DNA of 64,000 bases, taken from positions 372,001-436,000 of the forward strand of contig NZ_JAATJT010000002.1 in assembly GCF_011777505.1 (NCBI RefSeq). Direction: 5' to 3'. The notes below the pieces were generated by a model. It was given only the letters and a program-made list of their open reading frames with translations. It was not told the origin of the DNA and ran no database searches. This document shows, one piece after another, positions 38,278-46,997 of the stretch. Origin of the DNA: Gaetbulibacter sp. S0825 (GTDB lineage: Bacteria; Bacteroidota; Bacteroidia; Flavobacteriales; Flavobacteriaceae). The first letter of the stretch is position 1. Each line of letters starts with the position of its first letter. Made by a program: the position numbers and the translations under genes.

Positions 38278-39729
38278 ATGCTTAAAAAAGTATTTGCTAG
38301 TGCTGTTTTTGGAGTCGAAGCCTCTACAATTACCGTAGAAGTTAATGTAGATAAAGGCATAGGGTATCATTTAGTTGGATTACCAGATAACGCTATAAAA
38401 GAAAGTAATTATCGTATTGCTGCGGCTTTACAGAATAACGACTATAAAATTCCCGGAAAGAAAATTACCATCAACATGGCACCAGCCGATTTACGTAAAG
38501 AAGGTTCTGCTTACGATTTAACCTTGGCTATTGGTATTCTTGCGGCATCTTCTCAAATAAATGCTGAAAACTTAGAAGATTTCCTAATAATGGGTGAGCT
38601 GTCATTAGATGGAAGTTTACAACCCATAAAAGGTGCTTTGCCAATCGCTGTTAAGGCGAGAGAAGAGGGTTTTAAGGGATTTATTTTGCCAAGTCAAAAC
38701 GCTAAAGAGGCGGCTATTGTAGACAATCTAAAAGTCTATGGTGTTGATAATATAAAGCAAGTGATTGATTTCTTTGATAAAGGAGAAGTACTGGAGCAAA
38801 CAATCATTGATACGCGAGCAGAATTCGCCAAAAACCTAAACTTTCCAGAATTTGATTTTTCAGATGTAAAAGGACAAGAAAGTATCAAACGTTGTATGGA
38901 AATTGCAGCAGCTGGTGGACATAACATAATTTTAATTGGACCACCAGGAGCAGGAAAAACCATGTTGGCAAAACGATTGCCGTCTATTTTGCCTCCAATG
39001 ACTTTACATGAAGCTTTAGAAACGACTAAAATTCATTCGGTGGTTGGTCGTGTTAAAGAACACGCAGGACTCATGGCGCAACGACCTTTTAGGTCGCCTC
39101 ATCATACAATTTCAAATGTTGCTCTTGTTGGTGGTGGAAGTTATCCGCAACCTGGAGAAATCTCATTATCTCATAACGGTGTGTTGTTTTTAGATGAATT
39201 ACCAGAGTTTAAACGCGAAGTCTTGGAAGTGATGCGACAACCTTTAGAGGATAGAGAGGTGACAATTTCCAGAGCAAAATTCACGGTTACCTATCCAAGT
39301 AGTTTTATGTTGGTGGCGAGCATGAACCCAAGCCCAAGTGGCTATTTTAATGATCCAGATGCACCTGTGACAAGTTCGCCTGCCGAAATGCAGCGCTATC
39401 TAAGTAAGATTTCTGGGCCTTTATTAGATCGTATTGATATCCATATTGAAGTGACGCCTGTACCTTTTGAAAAGCTCTCTGAAGAACGTAAAAGCGAATC
39501 GTCTGTTGATATTAGAAAACGTGTGACTGCGGCTAGAGAGATACAAACACAACGCTTTAAAGAATCAGATAAAGTGCATTACAATGCGCAAATGAATACC
39601 AAACAAATTAGAAAGTATTGCAAGTTAGATGAGGCATCTATGGAATTGCTAAAAGTAGCTATGGAGCGCTTAAATTTATCTGCAAGAGCATATGATAGAA
39701 TATTAAATAATACTCTATTTTACATATAG
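38278..39729 (+). pseudogene. yifB: YifB/ComM AAA+ protein, 5' part, cut by the mobile element
   Basis: Residues 1-476 of a Mg-chelatase-like AAA+ helicase (ComM family, branch migration in natural transformation). An N-terminal Lon-protease-like domain is followed by Walker A GPPGAGKT at 221-228, Walker B LFLDELPEF and the C-terminal Mg-chelatase domain. After LSARAYDRIL the reading frame enters foreign sequence and stops after NNTLFYI. The missing 35 codons, beginning [10 protein letters not shown], lie intact at 52498-52605. Joined at the shared AA they give 512 residues, the usual length. The truncated protein lacks the C-terminal helices and may be inactive. Confidence 0.93.
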
Positions 39730-39732
39730 TTC
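39681..39732. repeat. attL of the yifB element
   Basis: Left chromosome-element junction. The crossover dinucleotide AA is at 39706-39707. Bases 39681-39705 are yifB (attB left arm), and 39708-39732 are the right half of attP. Confidence 0.85.
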
Positions 39733-39827
39733 ATTGAAAGCCTTATAAACATTGACTTTTTTGATTTAATTTTATTATAGTTACTCGAATATTGACTTGT
39801 TTTTATTTAATTTTTGTGTTATAAATT

Positions 39828-39858
39828 TACCTTTGTAATGTGGTTACTCCTTTGTAAT
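39828..39858 (+). promoter_or_regulatory. Promoter and direct repeat before the 81-residue gene
   Basis: TACCTTTG (TAnnTTTG) at 39828-39835 is embedded in CCTTTGTAAT, which recurs 19 bp downstream (39830-39839 and 39849-39858). The repeat spans the expected transcription start and may be an operator. Confidence 0.45.
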
Positions 39859-39882
39859 CATTTAATTTAAAAACAATATTTT

Positions 39883-40128
39883 ATGAGCAGAATTCAAGAA
39901 TCTAAACAAGAAACTGAATTAATTCAAATCATTAACAGTGAACAAACTGAAAAACATTTTTATCCAGAAAATAGAAATAAAAATGTAATTAAAACTCTAT
40001 CTGATATGAAATTTTTTATAAACTATCTTGAAGATATTTATAATCATAAAGACTTGAAATATTCTTCCACAAGGATTATTGACTTTTTGAATCAGAGTGT
40101 AGTAAATCTAAAAAATCTAAATTCTTAA
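39883..40128 (+). CDS. Small element protein of unknown function
   Basis: 81 residues, hydrophilic and mostly helical: SRIQESKQETELIQIINSEQ, then a basic middle and DMKFFINYLEDIYNHKDLKY. No family recognised. It has its own promoter with a 10-bp direct repeat at the expected start site and its own terminator, so it is a separate unit. It is one of only two plus-strand genes in the element and lies next to attL, a position where recombination directionality factors can occur; that role is speculation. Confidence 0.55.
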   Translation: MSRIQESKQETELIQIINSEQTEKHFYPENRNKNVIKTLSDMKFFINYLEDIYNHKDLKYSSTRIIDFLNQSVVNLKNLNS

Positions 40129-40140
40129 ATTAAATAAAAA

Positions 40141-40168
40141 ACCTCACTTGAAATATAGTGAGGTTTTT
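40141..40168 (+). terminator. Rho-independent terminator
   Basis: ACCTCACT (40141-40148) pairs with AGTGAGGT (40157-40164) across an 8-base loop, followed by a T run. It separates the 81-residue gene from the resolvase gene. Confidence 0.8.
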
Positions 40169-40249
40169 ATTAATAAAGTTCTGAAATAGTGTCCAGATGA
40201 CAAAAATGATTCTTTAAATTTAGGCTTTAAGAACTTAAATATTTATATA

Positions 40250-40858
40250 ATGGGAATTAAGAAAGCAAAGTATATAAGAGTGTCATCATTGGAGCAAAAT
40301 AGTTCTAGACAAAGAGAAACAGATGAAAAGGTAAAACTTTATGAGGATAAGGTATCAGGTTTAATTCCATTTAGTGAAAGACCATCAGGGAAAAGGTTAA
40401 TTAAAGATATTCAAGAGGGTAAAATTAATTATGTTATCATCCATTCAGTCGATAGGTTAGGACGTAATGTTGTTGAAATGCAAAAACAATTAAATTGGTT
40501 TATTGAGAATGGTGTTCAAATATATGCTGAGAACATTAGAATGGAATTATTAAATGATAATGGTTCTATGAATAGCATTGCAAAAATGATAATTGACTTA
40601 CTCGGTTCAGTTGCAGGATTGGAAATTGAAGCCATTAAAGAAAGACAAAAACAAGGGATTGAAATTGCAAAGGCTAAAGGCGTTTATAAAGGTCGTAAGG
40701 TAGGTGCAACCATGAGTAACACAAAATACTTAGAGCGTCATAAAGATGTCGTAGAACTTCTAAAAGACGGTTTATCACTTAATAAGGTCTCAAAGTATAC
40801 TAAGAAAGCATTTGTTACTGTAAAGAAAGTACAAACAAGATTGGAGAAAGTAGCTTAA
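40250..40858 (+). CDS. Small serine recombinase (resolvase/invertase family)
   Basis: 202 residues. Catalytic Ser12 in YIRVSSLEQ, arginines in DRLGRN, the long E helix (AGLEIEAIKERQKQGIEIAK) and a C-terminal helix-turn-helix (DGLSLNKVSKYTKKAFVTVK) are complete. Proteins of this size resolve cointegrates or multimers, or invert DNA. An imperfect inverted repeat (TTCTTTAAA, TTTAAGAA) at 40210-40233 just upstream is a possible site. It is distinct from the 511-residue recombinase at the other end, which is the likely integrase. Confidence 0.92.
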   Translation: MGIKKAKYIRVSSLEQNSSRQRETDEKVKLYEDKVSGLIPFSERPSGKRLIKDIQEGKINYVIIHSVDRLGRNVVEMQKQLNWFIENGVQIYAENIRMELLNDNGSMNSIAKMIIDLLGSVAGLEIEAIKERQKQGIEIAKAKGVYKGRKVGATMSNTKYLERHKDVVELLKDGLSLNKVSKYTKKAFVTVKKVQTRLEKVA

Positions 40859-41857
40859 TTATTTTTTAAATTTTTCATTCGTTTTTATAATATATGCCAT
40901 TTCTCTTCCGGGGGCATTAGATTCTTCTATCAATAATTTGACTTTGTTTTTTTTGATTTTGAATATTGTATCTGGTAGTTTTGACCACTGCATCTTTATT
41001 ATTTTTTCTGCAAATTCTAACGGTAAAAAAACAAAAACTTCTAAATCAGTTAATTCGTAATCTTGTTTATGAAGTTTCATATGATTTTCAAAGTCCAATG
41101 TTAAATATTCTAATTCATCTTTGACTTCATTGATTTTAAGTCCAGATTTTGAAATATTCTTAATCCAATGGATTAACCTATTATATCGGATTATATTATC
41201 GGAATCATTTCGGAAATCAATTATCTCTTGAAATGGAATATTTGTTTTAGGTGTTGGTATATTCGAAATTACTAGCTTATAGATTTGTTCTTCAACGTTA
41301 TTTTTACTTTCGATTGAAGTAAAACTATTTGTAATTGGTGTATAAGTCTCATTAAAATTTAACGCACTCATATATGAACTTAAATGTCTTGAAACATTAT
41401 CAAAGTTAATCCCATCAAGAGACATCCTTATAATATCTTGCGTATCGATTTTACCTTTATTCTGCGGATAATCTTTAACTATGTTTAGTAATTTAAGCTT
41501 AACACCTAATGCTTCTTGTTGAGAATCTAAAAGTTTTGACATATTATTAAAGAAATCTTCAACACTTTTAGAAATAATTGGATGTTCCTGTTTGATTGAC
41601 TCTAAACTAGTGATAATTTCCTTACGGTTAAAACTACTCAACAAATCCTGATCTTCTAAAAAATATATTGTTGATTTTAGTTCATCTATATGAGATTTTA
41701 ATGCATTATTTCCAACAATATTATTACTGAAATTTAAATTGTTTATATAATTTTTATAAAAATCTATATCATAAACCAAATGTTCAAAAAACAATAAATC
41801 TCGCTTTATAGTTTGAATTTTATTATAATTCCAATAAATCAGACCATTTCTTCTCAT
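40859..41857 (-). CDS. Unknown protein encoded with the OLD nuclease
   Basis: 332 residues, hydrophilic, no signal or membrane segment. The N-terminus RRNGLIYWNYNKIQTIKRDL and the motif NIPFQEIIDFRNDSDNI near residue 205 give it a plan seen in several uncharacterised proteins of defence-rich loci, but I cannot name a family with confidence. The first third is helical; the C-terminal 60 residues are basic. It begins 8 bp after the OLD gene and so belongs to the same transcript. Possibly a regulator, sensor or partner of the nuclease. It ends 1 bp from the convergent resolvase gene. Confidence 0.7.
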   Translation of the reverse strand: MRRNGLIYWNYNKIQTIKRDLLFFEHLVYDIDFYKNYINNLNFSNNIVGNNALKSHIDELKSTIYFLEDQDLLSSFNRKEIITSLESIKQEHPIISKSVEDFFNNMSKLLDSQQEALGVKLKLLNIVKDYPQNKGKIDTQDIIRMSLDGINFDNVSRHLSSYMSALNFNETYTPITNSFTSIESKNNVEEQIYKLVISNIPTPKTNIPFQEIIDFRNDSDNIIRYNRLIHWIKNISKSGLKINEVKDELEYLTLDFENHMKLHKQDYELTDLEVFVFLPLEFAEKIIKMQWSKLPDTIFKIKKNKVKLLIEESNAPGREMAYIIKTNEKFKK

Positions 41858-41865
41858 TTAAGAAA

Positions 41866-43815
41866 TTATTTAAATAACTTATTTATTTCTACAAATGCTT
41901 TTTCAAAGTTATCTAAAGTATCTGCTGAAAAGAAATCTTTATCCACACCAAGTTTTACTAATTCGTTTGCGGGTCTGTAATGATTGAAGTTCTTGCCTAG
42001 AATATCACTTATCTGCATTATGATTGTAGGTAATTCTGTTTTTAAGTCAGATACCTCAATATCTGTATGTTCTTTAAATGCCGAATTAAAGAGTTTTAAG
42101 TAATCTTCCTTGACAAACATATCCTCTAGGTCAGCTTTATTATAACCGTCTAGAAATTCATCGTAAAATCGGATTTTACTCTTGTGTATAATTTTTGAAG
42201 AAATCATCTTCTCCATTTTAGCTTTACCTCTTTGGTCGTTGTAGGAATCAAGTAAACAAGCAATTTCTAATTTTGAACCTCTCAATAATGAAATGAATGT
42301 TGCAACTTTTTCTAAACCGCCTGTTGGCACGATTGTTATATCACTTCTTAACCCTGTTCTGCTATTGGCTTCAAGTATTCCAGAGATAGCTGTAATTATG
42401 ATGAGGTCTGATACTCCCTCTACTAGTAGGTTTTTATTTGATATAAAGAGGTTTTGTGCTATATCATAACCTAATGCGGCTTGTAATGGAAAAAGTGTGT
42501 TAGGGTCTTTCTCTTGAATGCTATCCGAAATAACAGAACCGTCTTCTGTTTCTAAAACTGTTCTAACTCTTTCGAGTTTATTGGATGGTATTGAGAAAGG
42601 CGAATGTGTTGTATATAGAATTTGGTAATTATCTGATAAATCCTCTATAAAATCAAGCATATCTTTTTGTGCTGATGCGTGAAGATTTAATCCAGGTTCA
42701 TCAAGCAATAAAATGTATTGAGAATTTTTATCTTCTTGGATTTTCTTAAACCAAACTAGGAAAGAAAAGAACCAATTAAAGCCTTTACTTCTGTTTTTTA
42801 ATGGTAATGATACTCTTGTTCTGTAATTATTTACTCTAATGTATAATACATGTTCTACTATACTTACCTCAATAATTTCTTCTTGATTTCTATTGTTAAT
42901 TATTGTTCTTTTCTCTTTTTTCTCTACTGGCTCAATTCTAAACTCTATACTTAAATTTTTATTCGTAGACCAATATTTAAAAAGTTCATCACTTATAATT
43001 GCTTGAGTTGCTTCCAATTCTGCTAAATGGTCTTCAAAATCAGTAGATTCTAATATATCAGATGAGCTTAAATCTGCTAATTCAAGCAATGCTTTTGCTG
43101 TCTTTAACTCTTCGTCATATAATTCTTCTTCCTCTAGTTTTTCAATGACTATTGTTGAGGGTAAAGCGTAGTATTCGTCATAGTATAGAAACTTTGGTAA
43201 TTTCGGTTTGATTATCTTTGTAGCAATGTATTCAGCTATTGGGTTTTCCCATCCATTCTTATTACCAAAATATGGCTTTAACAGTTCTAGCTTAGATAAC
43301 ATTTTTTCATCCTTATAACCGCTGATTACATTATCCAAATCGGAGCTGTTATTTAGTTCGATCAGTTTATCGCTTAGAGCCTTGCTATATATTCCAAATT
43401 CTTTAGTCTTATTTTCTATAAATCTTGATACGTCTACATTTATGGTTTCCCAAGTACTATCATTATCGTATTTAGATGTCACAGAAATATTTTTTGAAAG
43501 CATCACACCTTCACCACATTTTTGTTCAATTAGTGACATAACATCTTCATTAACTTCATAAACACAAGTAATCGCTTTGGGTTCTATTCCGCTCTTATCC
43601 ATAGCCTTTTTTTGTCTTCTTGGATAATCATGGGTTTTGTTAAATTTAAACTTCTTGTCGTTTTGGAAATAGTTTGTTTTAGCAATTGATTCAAGAACAG
43701 AAGTTTTACCTGATTCATTCATTCCGACCAATATTGTAACGTCATCTTGAACTTCAAATGATTGGTCATTCTCAAAGCTTTTGTACTTATGTATTGTTAC
43801 GTTTTTTAATTTCAT
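41866..43815 (-). CDS. OLD-family ATP-dependent nuclease (AAA ATPase plus TOPRIM)
   Basis: 649 residues from ATG 43815; an upstream extension to 43866 lacks the family start. ABC-type ATPase: Walker A GMNESGKT at 31-38, a long coiled-coil and lid insert, signature-like region near 330-350, and Walker B YILLLDEPGLNLHASAQ near 370. The C-terminal TOPRIM has the Glu in NLLVEGVSDLIIITA near 460 and acidic residues in ACLLDSYNDQRGKAK near 525. OLD proteins act in phage defence (P2 Old, GajA of Gabija). No UvrD-like helicase or reverse transcriptase is adjacent, so it is not Gabija or a retron; the partner is the unknown 332-residue protein. Confidence 0.9.
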   Translation of the reverse strand: MKLKNVTIHKYKSFENDQSFEVQDDVTILVGMNESGKTSVLESIAKTNYFQNDKKFKFNKTHDYPRRQKKAMDKSGIEPKAITCVYEVNEDVMSLIEQKCGEGVMLSKNISVTSKYDNDSTWETINVDVSRFIENKTKEFGIYSKALSDKLIELNNSSDLDNVISGYKDEKMLSKLELLKPYFGNKNGWENPIAEYIATKIIKPKLPKFLYYDEYYALPSTIVIEKLEEEELYDEELKTAKALLELADLSSSDILESTDFEDHLAELEATQAIISDELFKYWSTNKNLSIEFRIEPVEKKEKRTIINNRNQEEIIEVSIVEHVLYIRVNNYRTRVSLPLKNRSKGFNWFFSFLVWFKKIQEDKNSQYILLLDEPGLNLHASAQKDMLDFIEDLSDNYQILYTTHSPFSIPSNKLERVRTVLETEDGSVISDSIQEKDPNTLFPLQAALGYDIAQNLFISNKNLLVEGVSDLIIITAISGILEANSRTGLRSDITIVPTGGLEKVATFISLLRGSKLEIACLLDSYNDQRGKAKMEKMISSKIIHKSKIRFYDEFLDGYNKADLEDMFVKEDYLKLFNSAFKEHTDIEVSDLKTELPTIIMQISDILGKNFNHYRPANELVKLGVDKDFFSADTLDNFEKAFVEINKLFK

Positions 43816-44117
43816 TATTATATCGATTTTAGATTTAGAACGTCTTACGAAGATACGATTAATCAAGAATAAATTACAATGATTACATAGCTGATTTATA
43901 AAATGTTATAAACAAATTAACAGGAAAAGTAGTATGCTGCAATTGTAATATCAAAAGCAAATTTTTTAGAATTTCAAATAAAGTCTTTTGTTTGGCTTCC
44001 TACATCTAATATATTATCTTTATGTTGATGCCTTAGAATTAAAAAATAGACTATACGGAGACCCTCTCACCCATATAGCCTATTTAAACACGAGTACTTG
44101 CCGATACTCTTTTTTCT
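43816..44117. other. Intergenic region with OLD promoter area and a terminator
   Basis: 302 bp between two minus-strand genes. The left part should hold the OLD promoter; the best -7-like string read leftward is TATCTTCG (7 of 8), about 30 bp before ATG. The right part holds the terminator described at 44041-44084. No gene seen. Confidence 0.4.
44041..44084 (-). terminator. Rho-independent terminator of the 119-residue gene
   Basis: On the minus strand the arms 44084-44071 and 44058-44045 pair over 14 bp with two G-U wobbles around a 12-base loop and are followed by a T run. The loop side contains TATACGGAG (44052-44060), also found at 49211-49219. Confidence 0.7.
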
Positions 44118-44477
44118 CTATGAGTTTGTTGAGATTGCTCTAAAACCTCTGGCAGGATAATTTACATCAACTGCGAAATTTGATTTTGGTAACAGCTTTC
44201 CAGAGTTGATGTCTTTCAACATAGTCCTATTGCAATAGCTTTTCATAACGCTATCATCCTCTTTAATCTTTGTTTTAAGCTGTTCTATTTCATCTTCTGT
44301 CATATCATCGCTAACAGCAATAACAAATTGTTTTTGTTCTTTAGATAGCCCATATCGTTCTTCTACTTTAGTGCGATAATCTTCCTTACTTAAATCCGCA
44401 TTAACTAATTTGACTACCATAGATATTTTATCTATTAATGCTTTTGCATTAATGTTTTTTGATTTAAAAATGCTCAT
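44118..44477 (-). CDS. Element protein of unknown function
   Basis: 119 residues from ATG 44477; a TTG 24 bp upstream is less likely. Acidic and helical in the middle (LVNADLSKEDYRTKVEERYG, DDMTEDEIEQLKTKIKEDDS), with a basic, Gly/Pro-containing tail (SNFAVDVNYPARGFRAI). No family recognised. It has its own terminator. The 200 bp upstream contain TAACGTTAA-type strings but no clear promoter box. Confidence 0.55.
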   Translation of the reverse strand: MSIFKSKNINAKALIDKISMVVKLVNADLSKEDYRTKVEERYGLSKEQKQFVIAVSDDMTEDEIEQLKTKIKEDDSVMKSYCNRTMLKDINSGKLLPKSNFAVDVNYPARGFRAISTNS

Positions 44478-44679
44478 TGTATTTGTTTTAGATAAACACA
44501 AGCCGAAAAGTCGATTGCCAACTTGTGTTGTTAAATGGCTTAGAGAAGTTATGTCTGACTTTGAATAACCATTTATGTTATTAACCTTTAGCGTACCTTA
44601 ACGTTAATTGGTTTTTAGTAGGTTTTACAATTGAATTTCATTCATATTGTTATAAACTTTTAATGTGTACTCTAAAGCT

Positions 44680-44871
44680 TTATAAAGCTTTTGTTGGTTT
44701 TTTAAATTTGATTACTCTCAAATTATGTTTTTTAATAAATGCTTCATCCACTTCTTGACTGTATGAGGTGTTTGTATAAAACTTTCCTTGTAGTTTGAAT
44801 ATCATACCTGGTGCATCTTTTTCTTTAAATTTTACAATTTCAAGTTGCTTTCTTATTTTTTTTATACTCAT
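44680..44871 (-). CDS. Small basic element protein
   Basis: 63 residues: SIKKIRKQLEIVKFKEKDAP, then KFYTNTSYSQEVDEAFIKKH and NLRVIKFKKPTKAL. A short beta-alpha-beta pattern rich in Lys; no family recognised. Two bases separate it from the 97-residue gene upstream, so they form one unit. Confidence 0.55.
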   Translation of the reverse strand: MSIKKIRKQLEIVKFKEKDAPGMIFKLQGKFYTNTSYSQEVDEAFIKKHNLRVIKFKKPTKAL

Positions 44872-44873
44872 AG

Positions 44874-45167
44874 CTATTTTATTTCTTCTTTTAATCTTTG
44901 AACAAGTGCTTCGGTTTCTTCCTCATCAAGTCCGCTTAACATCTTTTTAATAGATTCTTTTTTTGTAATCACGTAGGGGAGTAGGTTCAAATGTAATTGC
45001 ATTCTTTTTTCGCCTGATTTTCCAAGTGCCATATCCTCTTGGTACATATCAGAAGTAAAATACTTCTCCAATGCTATGGCAATAGACTTACGAATTAGTA
45101 CGTCTGCTGGCTTTTTAATATACTTTCGTGGTCTGCCTACAGGTTTTTTATTTTCTGGCTCTTCCAT
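44874..45167 (-). CDS. AT-hook-containing element protein
   Basis: 97 residues. VGRPRKY near the N-terminus is a classic AT-hook core (GRP flanked by basic residues). The rest is helical (VLIRKSIAIALEKYFTSDMY) with an acidic C-terminus (GLDEEETEALVQRLKEEIK). Probably a small DNA-binding protein. First gene of the pair with the 63-residue protein; the upstream region 45168-45506 has dense palindromes that may be its operators. Confidence 0.6.
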   Translation of the reverse strand: MEEPENKKPVGRPRKYIKKPADVLIRKSIAIALEKYFTSDMYQEDMALGKSGEKRMQLHLNLLPYVITKKESIKKMLSGLDEEETEALVQRLKEEIK

Positions 45168-45506
45168 TTGAATTTAAATTTTTAAAATAATGTTAACGTT
45201 TTATGCATTATTTCTCTATGAAGTAATGTGGTTTTTATAAAAAAATAATGTTGAAAATATTTGGCTTCCTAGATTGTTTGGAAACATGATTTTTGTAATC
45301 ATATAGAAATTATTTCTATGGATAGCGTGAGTTTCATAGAAAAAAAATGCAATAAAAGTTTGGCGATTAAAAAATATGGCGCGCACACTCTTTTGTTCAC
45401 ATTAGTGCTTCAAATTATTTTTATTAAGTCTTTTATTATGAAAGGTTTATGTTTATTTTTTTTAATTTAATAAGGAGACCGAAGTATTATTAATAGAGAT
45501 ATCTCT
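45168..45506. other. Intergenic region with ATAGAAA palindromes
   Basis: 339 bp without a gene. ATAGAAAT (45303-45310) and ATTTCTAT (45312-45319) form a perfect 17-bp palindrome; TTTCTATG (45313-45320) and CATAGAAA (45335-45342) form a second, overlapping one. Probably the control region of the AT-hook operon on its left. Confidence 0.5.
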
Positions 45507-46238
45507 TTAAAACAAGGTATTTAATTCATCATATAGCACTGGTTGAAGAATATCTGGTCTATTTGAATCTACATGGCTATTCATAACATCTTTGGATACA
45601 GTATATGATTCAAAATCTTCATTTGTGAATGTAAATAATAATTCCATGATTTGATTCTTGTTTAAAGAACCATCAATCCAATCAGCTTCATTTGATTCAT
45701 CCAATACCAAAGGCATTCTATATTCATTTAATCTATTTGGCTTATTGTGTATTTCTTTAAAATAGGGATTTGCAAGAGTTGTAATTATACTAGCTGTATA
45801 TAACCCATCATCTAATTCAGTATAGATGCCTGCAAATGCAAATGCCCCTTTATTTTTATATCGAATATAATGTGGAAATGATTTACCATTTCTTGTATGA
45901 GGTTCGAAAAAGCCATCAGCTAATATCAAACATCTATTTTCAAGAGTTGGTTTCTCAAATAATGGTGATTCAAATAACCCTTCAGCTCTTGCATTAAGTG
46001 TATTGGTTTTTTTTAAGAATCCTGTTCTTTGATATATGTTATAATCTTCTGGCATCAATCCCCAATAAGCTGGGAAAAAATTATATGGTTCTTCATCTTT
46101 AATTATATAGATGAAATCTTTATCAAATCCACTTCTATGATTATATGGCTCATATACACCCATTGAATAATCTGCATGAATCATAAAGCGTTCTTCTAAG
46201 GCTTTTTCTTCTTTGGTTAAGGATGTATGGAAACACAT
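45507..46238 (-). CDS. SRAP domain protein (YedK/HMCES family)
   Basis: 243 residues. The catalytic Cys2 follows the initiator Met (MCFHTS), and NTLNARAEGLFESPLF, RCLILADGFFEPH and the His in IHNKPNRLNEYRMPLVL are the SRAP signature. The family forms protective crosslinks with abasic sites in single-stranded DNA. In bacteria SRAP genes are frequent on mobile elements and phages. Its start overlaps the upstream 92-residue gene by one base, and that gene is coupled to a 40-residue membrane protein, so it is third in an operon. Confidence 0.9.
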   Translation of the reverse strand: MCFHTSLTKEEKALEERFMIHADYSMGVYEPYNHRSGFDKDFIYIIKDEEPYNFFPAYWGLMPEDYNIYQRTGFLKKTNTLNARAEGLFESPLFEKPTLENRCLILADGFFEPHTRNGKSFPHYIRYKNKGAFAFAGIYTELDDGLYTASIITTLANPYFKEIHNKPNRLNEYRMPLVLDESNEADWIDGSLNKNQIMELLFTFTNEDFESYTVSKDVMNSHVDSNRPDILQPVLYDELNTLF

Positions 46239-46516
46239 TATGAATATATTTTTAATTCTGTTTTTAAGGCTTTGTCTATATGATGTCTAAATGGGGAGTT
46301 GCATTCTTTTAGTTTGAATTTTTTGGTAATTGGGTTAAAATCAAATTTCGCATTAATTTGAATAAAACCATTTATTGAATAAGTAAGATATTTGTTTAAT
46401 CTATACTCGAATGAATCGATAACTTTCTGATGATATTCTTCTTGCTCATAACTGAACTCTTCATGCCACTCTAAAACATTCTCAGTTCTAGTTTCTATTC
46501 TTACTATAACCCCCAT
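46238..46516 (-). CDS. Small element protein, operon with SRAP gene
   Basis: 92 residues: GVIVRIETRTENVLEWHEEF at the start, a helical EQEEYHQKVIDSFEYRLNKY, and a beta-like FIQINAKFDFNPITKKFKLK. No family recognised. Its ATG overlaps the stop codon of the 40-residue gene (TAATG) and its stop overlaps the SRAP ATG, so translation of all three is coupled. Confidence 0.65.
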   Translation of the reverse strand: MGVIVRIETRTENVLEWHEEFSYEQEEYHQKVIDSFEYRLNKYLTYSINGFIQINAKFDFNPITKKFKLKECNSPFRHHIDKALKTELKIYS

Positions 46517-46638
46517 TATTTTAATTTTTCATAAATGATAGCAATCACTAATATAATAAATAATGCCCATAAAATAGGCTTGCTGTACTTACCGTAAAAC
46601 ATCCACATACGTGGGTCTTTTTTTTTATATCCCTTCAT
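46516..46638 (-). CDS. 40-residue single-span membrane protein
   Basis: Reads MKGYKKKDPRMWMFYGKYSK followed by a hydrophobic helix PILWALFIILVIAIIYEKLK and a stop in TAATG, which overlaps the next start codon. Basic N-terminal side and one transmembrane helix. The coupling to the 92-residue and SRAP genes is the main evidence that it is real. Confidence 0.6.
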   Translation of the reverse strand: MKGYKKKDPRMWMFYGKYSKPILWALFIILVIAIIYEKLK

Positions 46639-46997
46639 TTCTTATCTTAAGTGAAATAAATATTCATAATGTGTTTTCATAAACCATTAAAAAAGATTCT
46701 ATGAAATGGACTGTGCCATTAGTAAATAGGTTTTGACTATAAAAAAACAACAACTAAAACAAGTTATTTTTATAAATTAAGATAAAAAGTTGTTAACAGG
46801 AATAGGTTTTTTTAAAAAAGGGTATACGAATAAACCACCTGTTATTAGGTAGCTTACCAAATCTAATATTTGAAGTAATAATTCGATATTCAAATATACA
46901 ATTAATCTATTACAATTTGTAATTATTAGTGTTAAGAATATGAATTTATATTGATTGGTATTCTTGTTTTTTTCTTCTTTTAAGTGTTAGAGATTAA
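46639..46997. other. Intergenic region with long inverted repeat
   Basis: 359 bp between two minus-strand genes. TAACAGG (46794-46800) plus GGTT (46805-46808) pair with AACC (46833-46836) plus CCTGTTA (46838-46844), an interrupted 11-bp stem with an AT-rich loop. It could be part of a control region or an origin. No gene seen. Confidence 0.4.

Noticed and set aside
39702-39706. A 5-bp ATTAA shared by both element ends (39702-39706 and 52492-52496) as crossover core
   Set aside because: Recombination in that register would shift the yifB frame and create an immediate stop, and it is off the attP dyad centre. The AA core fits both tests.
41866-43815. Gabija (GajA/GajB) as the name of the OLD locus
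   Set aside because: There is no UvrD-like helicase beside the OLD gene; the partner has no helicase motifs.
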